Position numbers and translations under genes: made by a program. Below, piece after piece: positions 54,407 to 63,601 of a stretch of 64,000 bases of DNA. This stretch comes from an uncultured Clostridia bacterium (GTDB taxonomy: Bacteria > Bacillota > Clostridia > Lachnospirales > CAG-274), in the NCBI GenBank assembly GCA_949948985.1, contig CATLIG010000002.1, forward strand, positions 89,660-153,659. Direction: 5' to 3'. Every line of letters starts with the position of its first letter. The stretch's first letter is position 1. The notes beneath the pieces were generated by a model. The model saw only the letters and a program-made list of their open reading frames with translations, did no database searches and was not told where the DNA came from.

Positions 54407-54919
54407 ATGGATTTTAAAAAAATTATAAGAAACATACCCGATTTTCCTGAAAAGGGAGTTATGTTTAAAGATATTACTACTGTTCTTAAAGACAAAGATG
54501 CTTTATCGGCGGCTATTGATGAAATGAAAGAATTTGTTTTAAAAAAAGAATTTGATTTTATCGCTTCTCCAGAATCACGAGGCTTTATTTTTGGTATGCC
54601 TCTTTCATATTCTTTGAAAAAAGGGTTTATACCTATAAGAAAAAAAGGAAAACTTCCAGCGGAAACATTTCAGGAAAGCTATGACCTTGAATATGGACAT
54701 GATATCATTGAAATTCATAAAGACGCTTTATCTGAAGGCAATGAGGTATTTATTGTCGATGATTTGCTGGCAACGGGAGGTACGGCAAAAGTAGCCGCTA
54801 ATTTAATTGAGAAAGCGGGCGGAAAGGTTAAGGGATTTTTATTTTTTATAGAGTTTGAGAATATGGGAGGAAGAGAGCTTCTTTCCGGATATGATGTTTT
54901 TTCTATTGTTAAATACTGA
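54407..54919 (+). CDS. apt: Adenine phosphoribosyltransferase
   Basis: Salvages adenine to AMP with PRPP. The 170-residue enzyme has the family start (IRNIPDFPEKGVMFKDITTVL read in parts), the ESRGFIFG loop, the RKKGKLPAET flexible loop and the PRPP-binding VFIVDDLLATGGTA. The ATG at 54407 has GTGGAGG 8 nt upstream; the in-frame GTG at 54395 lies inside that site. Its position after recJ matches many Clostridia. Adenine released by nucleosidases, such as the homologue at 34142 if active, would be its substrate. Confidence 0.96.
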   Translation: MDFKKIIRNIPDFPEKGVMFKDITTVLKDKDALSAAIDEMKEFVLKKEFDFIASPESRGFIFGMPLSYSLKKGFIPIRKKGKLPAETFQESYDLEYGHDIIEIHKDALSEGNEVFIVDDLLATGGTAKVAANLIEKAGGKVKGFLFFIEFENMGGRELLSGYDVFSIVKY

Positions 54920-54937
54920 GTGTATGGGTTGGTAAAT

Positions 54938-57900
54938 ATGGATTATAATATAAGTGATTATATAATAAGAGCGCATATTTCAGATGGTGAAACGTTTATC
55001 AACGGAAGAGATGATTTTCAGTCGGAAAAGGTGTCTGAAATGAAAATTGCTGATTTTTCAGGCAGGATTATTGTATGCGATGTATGCGGCGGATACGGCA
55101 AAAAATATTCGGTTAAATTATTTTTTGATAAAAAAGGCAGCGTGTTAAATTCTTTATGTACCTGTGGAAAATCAAGATGCAGACATATTGCCGCGGCAAT
55201 GTTTAAAATGATGAATTCTGATAATCTTAAAAAAAGCGGAATTATTTTCAATAAAAATAATGCTGCGCGCGAATTGTCTGAATGTCTAAAAAAAATTGAT
55301 TTTCCGCACTATAACAGAAAAATTAAAAAGAAAACCAATATATATCCATTATTTATACTTAATGATGATAACAGATGCATAGTGAGTTTTTTTATTGGAA
55401 ATAAAAATTTTTATAAAATTGAAAATATTTACGAATTTTATGAAAAACTAATGCGAGGAGATAATTTTTATTTAGATAAAGATGTTTATTTTAATCCAAC
55501 TGAATTTAAAAGTGATATTTTTAAATATGCTGGATTTATAAAAAAACAGATTGATGATTTTTTAGATTTTGCTGACAATGTAAAAGATATTTTTTCCAAA
55601 GATTATATCACTTTGGGAAAAAGAGGCGTAGATGACTTTTTTAGGCTTTTAAAAGGTCAGACAGTTAGATGTGATTTGACCGGAAAAGGAGGAGCTTTTA
55701 AAGAAGTTGTTTTTTGTGATGAGGAATTTGATTTTCGTGTTAAGCTGGAAAAATCTGAAGATTGTGTTAAATTGCGAGGAAATTTTTTGAATACGGTTTT
55801 TATTGAAGGATCGGAATTCGGATATGCTGTAAAAGATAATTTTATATATAAGATTTCTTCTGAAAAATTTGGTGTAATTAAAGCTATTAATAATATGTGC
55901 ATTCTTTTTGATAACGATGATATTGAATTTTCAGAAAGTGATATGCCGGATTTTGCCAATAATATTATGCCTGTTTTGAAAGAAAAAGACATTCTTGAAA
56001 ATCCTGATGATATTTACAATATTTTTAGCGTTACAAAACCAGATGTGGAATTTTATATTGAAACTGACGGAAAAAATATTTTTCTTGAAATAAAATATAT
56101 TTATTACGGAGAATTTGATTTTAAAGATGTTTTTCAGGCTGAAATTGAAAAAATTGTTTTTGATATAGGATTTGAATATGAATTTGGAAATGTATACAGT
56201 ATGAGAGATGAAACAAATATTTTTAATCTTTATGATAAAAATATTGATTCCTTAAAAAAAATAGGTACGGTTTTTCTTTCTGATGACTTTGAAAAAAGAA
56301 AAATTAAAATCTATAAAAATATTATTAAAGAAGTAAAAGTATCAAACGGTATTTTAGAAATTGATTTTGATTTTGAGAATATTAATCTGGACGAGGTCAG
56401 AAAAATTTTAGACGCTTACAGGATAAAAAAGAAGTTCTTCAGAATGAAAGACGGAAGTTTTATTGATATTGAAAAAAGTTCTCTTCAAACAGGTCTTGAG
56501 GTTATTGACGGATTTGATTTATCTGAAAAAGATTTTGATAAAAAATCTGTTTTTCTGCCTATATACAATGTTTTATATCTTAATGAAATTATAGCAAAAA
56601 GTGAATGTAAAATAAATGCTGACAATGTATATAATAAAATTATTCAAAGTTTTAAAAATATAGAAAACAACAATTATGAAATACCAAAAAGTATTAAAAA
56701 TGTATTAAGGGATTATCAGAAAAAAGGTTTTTTATGGCTTAAAGCTCTTTCTTCTCTTAATTTTGGTGGAATTTTAGCTGATGATATGGGACTTGGAAAA
56801 ACTATACAAATAATTTCTCTTATATTATCAGAAAAAGAAAAAAAGCCGTCCATTATAATTTGTCCTACGTCCCTTATATATAACTGGAAAGCCGAAATAG
56901 AAAAATTCGCTCCTGATATTGTCAGTGAGATTATTGCAGGCAATCAGGATAAAAGACGTGAAAAAATATTATACAATGATTTTACCGGCGTATTTATTAC
57001 AACTTATGACACAATTAAAAGAGATATTAAACTATATAAGAATATTTATTTTAAATTTATTATTGCTGATGAGGCGCAGAATATCAAAAATTCCTTTACA
57101 CAAAATGCCAAAACTGTTAAAATGCTTAATGGAGATACAAGATTCGCCCTTACAGGAACACCTATTGAAAACGCTCTTACAGAATTATGGTCGGTTTTTG
57201 ATTTTGTGATGCCGGGATATCTTGGAACAAACAAAAAATTTAAGTCAGCTTTTGAAAAGCCTATTATAAAATACGGAGATGAACAGGCATATGAAAAGCT
57301 TAAAAGAAAGATTAAACCCTTTATTCTCAGGAGAATAAAAAAAGACGTTTTAAAAGAACTTCCGGAAAAGAGTGAAACAGTATTATACTGCGAAATGACT
57401 GATTTGCAGCGAAAACTTTATAACGCAAATCTTATTAAGGCCAGAAACAATATATCACAGCTTATTGAAAACGGTGAGTTTGAAACAAACAAAATTAAAA
57501 TTTTATCATATATAACTAGATTAAGGCAGATATGCTGCCATCCGTCTTTATTTGTAAAAGATTATTATGACGGAAGCGGAAAACTTGAGCTTGCCGTTGA
57601 TACAATTAAAAATGTCTTATGTATGGGGCATAGAATTTTACTTTTTTCACAATTTACATCAATGCTGAATATTATAAAAGATGAACTTGAAAAAGAAAAT
57701 ATTTCTTTCTTTTATCTTGACGGAGCTACATCTTCTGAAAACAGGGTTTATATGTCTGAAAGGTTTAACAACGGTGAAAAGAAAATATTTCTTATATCCC
57801 TTAAAGCCGGAGGTACGGGACTTAATCTCACAGGAGCGGATATAGTTATTCATTTTGACCCTTGGTGGAATCCGGCAGTTATGGAGCAGGCATCTGACAG

Positions 57901-58090
57901 GGCATACCGTTTTGGACAGATGAAAAATGTACAGGTATTTTATCTCGTGGCAAAAAACAGTATAGAGGAAAAAATTATTATGCTCCAAAATAAAAAGAAA
58001 GAGCTTATCAAATCCGTTATTTCAGATGATGGTGAAATTAATGCGGTAAAATTGACTAAAGAAGATATTATTGATATTTTTAAAGATTAA
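54938..58090 (+). CDS. SWIM zinc-finger SNF2-family helicase
   Basis: A 1050-residue superfamily 2 ATPase. The N-terminus has a SWIM zinc finger (Cys74-x-Cys76, Cys81-x-His83). A long middle part (about 110-560) has no named domain except an SNF2-associated region. The SNF2 motor follows: Walker A DDMGLGKT with Lys621, CPTSLIYNW, Walker B DEAQ (711-714), LTGTPIENAL, then the helicase C lobe with LLFSQFTSM, LISLKAGGTGLNLTGAD and SDRAYRFGQ. Such proteins translocate on duplex DNA. The start at ATG 54938 lies 18 nt after apt with only a weak ribosome site; a GTG at 54920 is the alternative. It is followed at once by the pRiA4b-ORF3-like gene. Confidence 0.92.
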   Translation: MDYNISDYIIRAHISDGETFINGRDDFQSEKVSEMKIADFSGRIIVCDVCGGYGKKYSVKLFFDKKGSVLNSLCTCGKSRCRHIAAAMFKMMNSDNLKKSGIIFNKNNAARELSECLKKIDFPHYNRKIKKKTNIYPLFILNDDNRCIVSFFIGNKNFYKIENIYEFYEKLMRGDNFYLDKDVYFNPTEFKSDIFKYAGFIKKQIDDFLDFADNVKDIFSKDYITLGKRGVDDFFRLLKGQTVRCDLTGKGGAFKEVVFCDEEFDFRVKLEKSEDCVKLRGNFLNTVFIEGSEFGYAVKDNFIYKISSEKFGVIKAINNMCILFDNDDIEFSESDMPDFANNIMPVLKEKDILENPDDIYNIFSVTKPDVEFYIETDGKNIFLEIKYIYYGEFDFKDVFQAEIEKIVFDIGFEYEFGNVYSMRDETNIFNLYDKNIDSLKKIGTVFLSDDFEKRKIKIYKNIIKEVKVSNGILEIDFDFENINLDEVRKILDAYRIKKKFFRMKDGSFIDIEKSSLQTGLEVIDGFDLSEKDFDKKSVFLPIYNVLYLNEIIAKSECKINADNVYNKIIQSFKNIENNNYEIPKSIKNVLRDYQKKGFLWLKALSSLNFGGILADDMGLGKTIQIISLILSEKEKKPSIIICPTSLIYNWKAEIEKFAPDIVSEIIAGNQDKRREKILYNDFTGVFITTYDTIKRDIKLYKNIYFKFIIADEAQNIKNSFTQNAKTVKMLNGDTRFALTGTPIENALTELWSVFDFVMPGYLGTNKKFKSAFEKPIIKYGDEQAYEKLKRKIKPFILRRIKKDVLKELPEKSETVLYCEMTDLQRKLYNANLIKARNNISQLIENGEFETNKIKILSYITRLRQICCHPSLFVKDYYDGSGKLELAVDTIKNVLCMGHRILLFSQFTSMLNIIKDELEKENISFFYLDGATSSENRVYMSERFNNGEKKIFLISLKAGGTGLNLTGADIVIHFDPWWNPAVMEQASDRAYRFGQMKNVQVFYLVAKNSIEEKIIMLQNKKKELIKSVISDDGEINAVKLTKEDIIDIFKD

Positions 58091-58103
58091 AGGGGTGACG
58101 GAA

Positions 58104-59705
58104 ATGGATTTTAGTAACGAGCTTTTAAAAATAGGAGGTTTTTTTGCCGATAAGTTTGGAGAGGCTTATTCTTATATAAAAAGAACGGGGAAAACAAAGG
58201 TGTTGGAATATTTTTATCCTATTTATAGAAAATGGTATTACTCCGCTTTTTTTGATGAGAATATACTTACTCCCGGAAATCTTGTTTACAGACTTAATGA
58301 AAAAGCCGATGACGGGAATTATTATGTTCCGGTTATGAAGATTAAGTCAAAAAACAGGCTCAACGGATTTGATATTAAAATTTTAAATTATACAGCAGAT
58401 AATCACCCTATAGTTAAAGACCTTAAAATTTTCGCGGACAGTGTTGATGTTGTAAATATTAATAACGGAGGTATTGTTTGTAACGATGATATAAACGATG
58501 TGCTGGATAAAATAAGTATGAATGATAAATTTTATCTGGAATATTTATTGTATATAGGAACAGAACTTAAAATATTTAAAAAAATGCCGTCTATTTATTC
58601 GGAAGTTTATTGTATAGGTAAAAATTATCCTTTGTTTTTTGAAGAAAATGACAGCAGAATTTGTTTTGAAAAAATTGTCGATTCCGCAATCAGGCTCTCA
58701 GTAAAAATGATAAATGAGTTTTTTCCTGATGAACAGCAATTTTTTTATGAGGAATACATTAAAAAAATTATTAAAGAACCAATTTATATAGAAGATGTAT
58801 TTAAGGAAATTTATAATTCCGTAGGCATTTGTATTGAGGATATATGGCGGTATGAGGAAGAATATGAAAACGGAGAGATAGGAGAATTTGCCGATGCTGT
58901 TTTGTCAAGCGCTTATTTTTTAAGAATACTTATGGATAAATGGTTTGTTACGCCTTTTGGAGATTATCTTAAGCTTATTATGCCTATTTATTTTTATGCG
59001 TACGATTTTCCAGAAAAAATGAATGATATTATTGAAGAAAGCAAGATATGCGGATTTGAGTTTTCGTCATCTATTTATTATCCATGCTCAAAATACTGTG
59101 TTACGCCTTTGGCAAGAAATTTTTTTGGAATTAAGAAAAAGGATGATGAATATGATAAAATTTTTGAAAAGTTTCCTATATCTATGATAATTGACGCGAT
59201 TATTATAGGAGACTCTGACAATAAGCTGGTTAATATGGTAAATGAGATTAAAGATACGTCTGAAATATACGAGCTTAAAATCAAATTTGAAGACAGAAAA
59301 GATTTTTGGAAAGTTATTGAAATAGATTCTGATACAACTTTAACTATGCTTCATCTTGAAATATGCAAGGAAATGAATTTATATCCTTTTTGCGAATACA
59401 GTTTTTTTACTGATGAAAATAAAAATCCTTTTTCGGAGTATACTCCGAAAACAAGAGAAAAAAGAATCAATAAAAAAACGGAAACAACAAGACTTTCTGA
59501 GCTTGAACTTAATCTTAAACAAAAATTTATATATCGCAATTCTCTTGAGTCCAATATGGATTTTATAATTGATGGTGGAAAAATTGATATTTTTCTTGAA
59601 ATAGAATTTATGAAAATAAAAGAAAAAAATAAAAACTACAGTTATCCAAGAGTTACAAGAATCAGCAGCTTAGCGAAGATGGCGGAAGAAGATTTGGAAT
59701 TTTAA
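58104..59705 (+). CDS. Uncharacterised protein with a C-terminal pRiA4b ORF-3-like domain
   Basis: 533 residues. Residues 1-390 are alpha-helical, acidic and match no family I recognise. The C-terminal part (about 395-515) follows the pattern of the plasmid pRiA4b ORF-3-like family: YELKIKFEDRKDFWKVIEI, then TLTMLHLEICKEMNLYPF and a final beta hairpin (KIDIFLEIEF). This domain occurs in many mobile-element-linked and orphan proteins, and its function is unknown. GGGGTGACGG precedes the ATG, which is 13 nt after the SNF2 helicase stop, so the two form an operon. Confidence 0.75.
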   Translation: MDFSNELLKIGGFFADKFGEAYSYIKRTGKTKVLEYFYPIYRKWYYSAFFDENILTPGNLVYRLNEKADDGNYYVPVMKIKSKNRLNGFDIKILNYTADNHPIVKDLKIFADSVDVVNINNGGIVCNDDINDVLDKISMNDKFYLEYLLYIGTELKIFKKMPSIYSEVYCIGKNYPLFFEENDSRICFEKIVDSAIRLSVKMINEFFPDEQQFFYEEYIKKIIKEPIYIEDVFKEIYNSVGICIEDIWRYEEEYENGEIGEFADAVLSSAYFLRILMDKWFVTPFGDYLKLIMPIYFYAYDFPEKMNDIIEESKICGFEFSSSIYYPCSKYCVTPLARNFFGIKKKDDEYDKIFEKFPISMIIDAIIIGDSDNKLVNMVNEIKDTSEIYELKIKFEDRKDFWKVIEIDSDTTLTMLHLEICKEMNLYPFCEYSFFTDENKNPFSEYTPKTREKRINKKTETTRLSELELNLKQKFIYRNSLESNMDFIIDGGKIDIFLEIEFMKIKEKNKNYSYPRVTRISSLAKMAEEDLEF

Positions 59706-59722
59706 AAATTTTATTGTTTTTA

Positions 59723-59753
59723 TTGACTCTGCCCTTAGGGTATAGTTTATACT
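59723..59753 (+). promoter_or_regulatory. MerR-type promoter with 19-bp spacer and central operator
   Basis: TTGACT (59723-59728) and TATACT (59748-59753) are separated by 19 bp, the elongated spacing used by MerR activators. The imperfect dyad ACTCTGCCC-TTA-GGGTATAGT (59726-59746; 7 of 9 positions pair) fills the spacer. It drives the MerR-family gene at 59841. Confidence 0.75.
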
Positions 59754-59840
59754 TGTTTTATGGAAATGATGAATACGGCGGTAAAATTTGTATCGCCGTA
59801 TTTGAAAATTTCTTAAAGAATTAATTCTTTGGAGGAAAAA

Positions 59841-60644
59841 ATGATTAGCATAGGTCAGTTTTCTAAAATATGTGCCGTTAGCGTAAAAACCTTAAGGCAT
59901 TATGATAAAATAGGTCTGCTTAAACCCGATATGGTTGACGAATGGACTAATTACAGGTATTATAACGAAAGTCAGCTTGAAAGTATGCTTATTATAAACA
60001 GGCTTAAAAGATATGGTTTTTCTTTGACTGAAATTAAATCGTTTTTGGACTCCGGCAATAAAAGAGCGCTCTTTTTAAAATTAAAACAACACGCCGAGGA
60101 AATTAAGGCAGAAATTGGTCACAAAGAAATGTTGCTTAAAGAAATAAACAACATTATTGAAAATTTTGAAAGGACTGGTGAAATTATGGATTATCAAAGC
60201 AATTATGAAATATCGGTTTCTGAAAGTGAAAAAATTTTTATTATAAGCTCAAGACAAAAAATGTCTGTTGATGAATTTGGAAAATATTATGGCAGGCTTT
60301 TTGAAAAGGCTTCTAAAGAAAATATAAGACCTAAAGGAATTGTTCTTGCCATTTATCATGATAAGGAATGGAATGAAAACAGCAGTGATATTGAGGTTGG
60401 TATAGGAATTGCGGATGAAAGTAAAGCTGATGGTTTTGTCGGAGGATGCTTGTGCGCAACAACAATACATAAAGGCAGCTATGCTAATTTATCGGAAGCT
60501 TATGCTTCTGTTGTAAAATGGATAAACAAAAGCGAGTATGAAATTGCCGCGCCTCCTTATGAAATTTACAGAATATCAGGATTTGACGATATTCCGGTAC
60601 AGGATTGGGAAACGGATATTTATTTCCCTGTAAAAAAGAAATAG
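59841..60644 (+). CDS. MerR-family regulator with GyrI-like effector-binding domain
   Basis: 267 residues. The winged-helix MerR domain (1-70) reads ISIGQFSKICAVSVKTLRHYDKIGLLKP in parts, with the YRYYNESQL wing. A dimerisation coiled coil follows (about 75-118), then a GyrI/Rob-like ligand-binding domain (about 125-267), as in BmrR-type multidrug-responsive activators; VQDWETDIYFPVKK is the typical end. The start at ATG 59841 lies 6 nt after GGAGG. The promoter just upstream has the MerR hallmark 19-bp spacer, so autoregulation is likely. No transporter gene is adjacent, so the target may be the regulator alone or a distant gene. Confidence 0.92.
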   Translation: MISIGQFSKICAVSVKTLRHYDKIGLLKPDMVDEWTNYRYYNESQLESMLIINRLKRYGFSLTEIKSFLDSGNKRALFLKLKQHAEEIKAEIGHKEMLLKEINNIIENFERTGEIMDYQSNYEISVSESEKIFIISSRQKMSVDEFGKYYGRLFEKASKENIRPKGIVLAIYHDKEWNENSSDIEVGIGIADESKADGFVGGCLCATTIHKGSYANLSEAYASVVKWINKSEYEIAAPPYEIYRISGFDDIPVQDWETDIYFPVKKK

Positions 60645-60666
60645 GGTATAATTTCAGGTTTATATA

Positions 60667-60740
60667 CTCTCCCTCCGTCGCCTTGCAAAAATAATTTTTA
60701 GCTCGCTTTCTTTTTCTGATTTTTAAGTTGATTGACTATA
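60667..60740. repeat. Truncated family A element (right half only)
   Basis: CTCTCCCTCCGTCGCCTTGC through AAGTTGATTGACTATA is the right half of a long-form element in the 46941 orientation. The left half is missing. Confidence 0.75.
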
Positions 60741-60773
60741 AAAGTTAATTTTTGCGGAAATTAAAAAAAATTA

Positions 60774-60805
60774 TTGACAACTATTTTTATATATGTTATT
60801 ATAAT
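60774..60805 (+). promoter_or_regulatory. Promoter of the T-box/leuA transcript
   Basis: A perfect TTGACA (60774-60779) followed by TATTAT (17-bp spacer, 60797) overlapping TATAAT (60800-60805), just upstream of the T-box leader. Confidence 0.65.
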
Positions 60806-60817
60806 TTATATTTATTT

Positions 60818-61087
60818 TAAACACTGTGATAAGGAATAGTAGGTTTTTGAGGATTTTAAGAGAGCTGTTGGTTGGTGTGAAACAGTATTTTGATAAAACT
60901 GAACTCGCCTTTGAGTGGCACGCTGAAAGTTTTAGTAGGCGGTGACGGAGGTCTACCGTTATATTGACAGGATATCGACTTTTTAGTCCGTATCTCATTG
61001 AGTGCATTCGTTTTTTCGAATGAATTAGAGTGGTACCACGGAGGATATTGCCTTTCGTCTCTTAGTTTGAGATGAAAGGCTTTTTTT
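60818..61087 (+). promoter_or_regulatory. T-box riboswitch leader of leuA
   Basis: Uncharged tRNA binding prevents formation of a terminator. Features in order: stem I with the conserved GAGAGCTGTTGG...GGTGTGAAACAG apical part (60860-60885), a GAACTC segment whose CTC (60904-60906) is a leucine codon and the candidate specifier, the T-box AGAGTGGTACCACGG (61027-61041) and the terminator GCCTTTCGTCTC...GAGATGAAAGGC plus T run (61050-61087). A leucine specifier matches the gene controlled, isopropylmalate synthase. The specifier assignment is by sequence context, not by a folded model. Confidence 0.92.
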
Positions 61088-61106
61088 AACTTTATTTTAA
61101 AGCTAT

Positions 61107-61274
61107 TATAGTCAATCAACTTGAAAATAGATAAAGGGAAGCGAGATAAAAATTATTTTTACAAGGAAGAATAAGGGAAAAAGCATTACTGCCGTCCTAT
61201 GCCGACTGATGATAACGCAGAAAAAATAATTTTTATCCGCCGAACTTATTTAATTTTCAGGTTGATTGACTATA
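61107..61274. repeat. Family A long element inside the leuA leader
   Basis: TATAGTCAATCAACTT (61107-61122) and CAGGTTGATTGACTATA (ending 61274) enclose a diverged interior. It lies 20 nt after the T-box terminator and 65 nt before leuA, so it is within the leader RNA. Confidence 0.85.
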
Positions 61275-61338
61275 ACGTAAGGCGGCGGCTTTACAGAACA
61301 ACAATTTTAAAATACTAATTTTCAGGAGGATTTTTATT

Positions 61339-62991
61339 ATGATGAATTTTAAAAAATACAGACCTTATAAAACTATGAGTATGCCAAACAGAAAATGGCC
61401 GTCAAATGTTACAACAAAAGCGCCGATATGGTGCAGTGTTGATTTGAGAGACGGTAATCAAGCCCTTGAAAAACCTATGAATCTTGACCAGAAAATTAAG
61501 TTTTTTAAGTTTCTTGTTGAAAGAGGTTTTAAAGAAATTGAAGTCGGTTTTCCTGCCGCAAGTGATACGGAATATATTTTTACACGTACTTTAATTGAGG
61601 AAAATCTTATTCCTGACGATGTTGTAATTCAAGTGCTTACACAAAGCAGGGAACATATTATCAAGAAAACTTTTGAAGCTTTAAAGGGGGTAAAAAAGGC
61701 TATTGTTCATTTATACAACTCAACATCAACATTACAGAGAGATGTTGTTTTTAATAAGGATAAAAAAGAAATTACAGAACTTGCCGTATTTGGCGCGGAG
61801 ATGATTGAAAAACTTTCTGAGGAATATGGAAAAGAACATTTTCTTTTTGAGTATTCTCCTGAAAGTTTTACCGGTACGGAAATGGATTATGCCGCTGAAA
61901 TATGCAACGCTGTTTTAGATGTATGGAAACCGACTCCTGACAGAAAGGTTATTATAAATCTTCCATCTACTGTTGAGATGGCTACTCCAAATATCTATGC
62001 TGACCAGATTGAGTATATGTGCGAACATCTTAAATATCGTGAAAATGTTTTAGTAAGCCTTCATACTCATAATGACAGAGGAACAGCCGTGGCGGCAACT
62101 GAGCTTGGTATGCTTGCCGGAGCGGACAGAGTGGAGGGAACTCTTTTTGGAAATGGTGAAAGAACGGGAAATTCTGATATTTTAAATCTTGCTCTTAACC
62201 TTTTTTCACAGGGAATCGACCCTGAGCTTGATTTTACCGATATTAACAAGTCTATTAAAATGTATGAGGCATCAACGGGAATAGATGTACACCCTCGTCA
62301 TCCTTATGCGGGAGATTTGGTTTATACAGCATTTTCAGGTTCTCATCAGGATGCAATTAAAAAAGGTATGGCCAAAATGGAAGAACACCCCGACCATTGG
62401 GAAGTGCCTTATCTCCCTATTGACCCTGCCGATGTGGGAAGAAGCTATGATCCTATTATAAGAATTAACAGTCAGTCTGGAAAGGGCGGAATTGCTTATA
62501 TTTTAGAGCATAACTATGGTTTAATTGTTCCTAAAAGTATGCAGCAGGAATTCAGTCTTATTGTTACTAAAGTTTCTGATGAGGAAAACAGAGAGCTTGC
62601 TCCGGCGGAAATATATGATTTATTTATGAGAACTTACAAGGACATTAAAAAACCTGTTGAGATTGTTTATTACAACGAAAAAACAGAGGGCAAAACGGTT
62701 ACGGTTACAGCTGATATTATTATTGACGGAGCGGCTAAGCAGATTGTTGAAAAAGGAAATGGTATTTTGGACGCTTTCTGCAAAGGATTGCAAAAAGAAT
62801 TGGGAATTAAATTTGATGTTGTGAATTACAGTGAGCATTCACTTTCATTTGGAAACAAATCAAGGGCTATTACTTATATTCAGATTTATGATAAGGAGCA
62901 TAATTCCTATTTTGGAGCGGGAACAAGCAGCAATATAAGCAAATCGTCTTTACGTGCTGTTGTAAGCGCCGTGAATAAAATGAGGAGTTGA
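61339..62991 (+). CDS. leuA: 2-isopropylmalate synthase (LeuA2 type)
   Basis: First enzyme of leucine synthesis: condenses acetyl-CoA with 2-ketoisovalerate, the same ketoacid that PanB uses. The 550-residue protein has the HMGL-like barrel (CSVDLRDGNQAL, the metal-binding Asp; SLHTHNDRGTAVA; FGNGERTGN) and a C-terminal LeuA allosteric dimer domain (about 430-550). Features such as the RKWPSN start and the PRHPYAGDLVYTAFSGSHQDA block place it with the type 2 enzymes. AGGAGG at 61324-61329 sets the ATG. It is controlled by the T-box. The other leucine genes are not in the window. Confidence 0.96.
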   Translation: MMNFKKYRPYKTMSMPNRKWPSNVTTKAPIWCSVDLRDGNQALEKPMNLDQKIKFFKFLVERGFKEIEVGFPAASDTEYIFTRTLIEENLIPDDVVIQVLTQSREHIIKKTFEALKGVKKAIVHLYNSTSTLQRDVVFNKDKKEITELAVFGAEMIEKLSEEYGKEHFLFEYSPESFTGTEMDYAAEICNAVLDVWKPTPDRKVIINLPSTVEMATPNIYADQIEYMCEHLKYRENVLVSLHTHNDRGTAVAATELGMLAGADRVEGTLFGNGERTGNSDILNLALNLFSQGIDPELDFTDINKSIKMYEASTGIDVHPRHPYAGDLVYTAFSGSHQDAIKKGMAKMEEHPDHWEVPYLPIDPADVGRSYDPIIRINSQSGKGGIAYILEHNYGLIVPKSMQQEFSLIVTKVSDEENRELAPAEIYDLFMRTYKDIKKPVEIVYYNEKTEGKTVTVTADIIIDGAAKQIVEKGNGILDAFCKGLQKELGIKFDVVNYSEHSLSFGNKSRAITYIQIYDKEHNSYFGAGTSSNISKSSLRAVVSAVNKMRS

Positions 62992-62995
62992 TTAT

Positions 62996-63601
62996 ATGAA
63001 AAATAAAATTGCCGTAATAATTTTGACGGTATGCGCTGTTTTTGGAAGTACAGTGATTTTTGCGGAAACAAATACCTTTGAGGATATTACGGAAAAATAA
63101 ACGCAAATATTGGCAAAAACAAGTGAAGGTATAATTTCTATTTGATGAAAAATCAAGTTTTGCTATGAAATTTAACGTTCTTTGTCCGAAAGATAAAAAT
63201 TATGTATTTTCTCCTTTGGGACTTAAATATGCTTTGGCTATGGTCGCTAACGGCGGAGATGAAGAGGCTGTAAAGAAAATTACAGAATTGCTTAAAATTA
63301 AAGACCTTAAAAAATTTAACGATGAAGCAAACGAATATATGAGCAAGATATGTGAGAGATGAAACAAGGGGCATTGAAAAAGCAATATTTAAGATTTACA
63401 ATTCATTATGGCTTGACAATGAAAATATGAAATACCGAGATTTAAACAAAAGTTTTAAAGACGCTGTTAAAAAGTATAGCACTGATATCCAAATTGTAAA
63501 TAATAATGACATTACAAGAAAAATAAGAGATTGGTACAATGAAAAGACAGATGCTATTGTTTCTCTAAATATAAACAAAAAAGATTTTTCAAATTGTGTT
63601 A
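62996..63601 (+). pseudogene. Broken serpin (serine protease inhibitor) gene
   Basis: Three pieces lie in three frames. 62996-63100 encodes a signal peptide and short mature start (AVIILTVCAVFGSTVIFA). 63165-63362, extended a few codons upstream, reads SSFAMKFN, VFSPLGLKYALAMVANGG, the conserved serpin helix region. 63352-63601 reads IYNSLWLDNENMKYRDLNKSF and IRDWYNEKTDAIV, matching the next serpin part. At least two frameshifts separate them, and an insertion sequence begins at 63602, so the reactive-centre loop is lost or lies beyond the window. It sits 4 nt after leuA. Confidence 0.8.
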
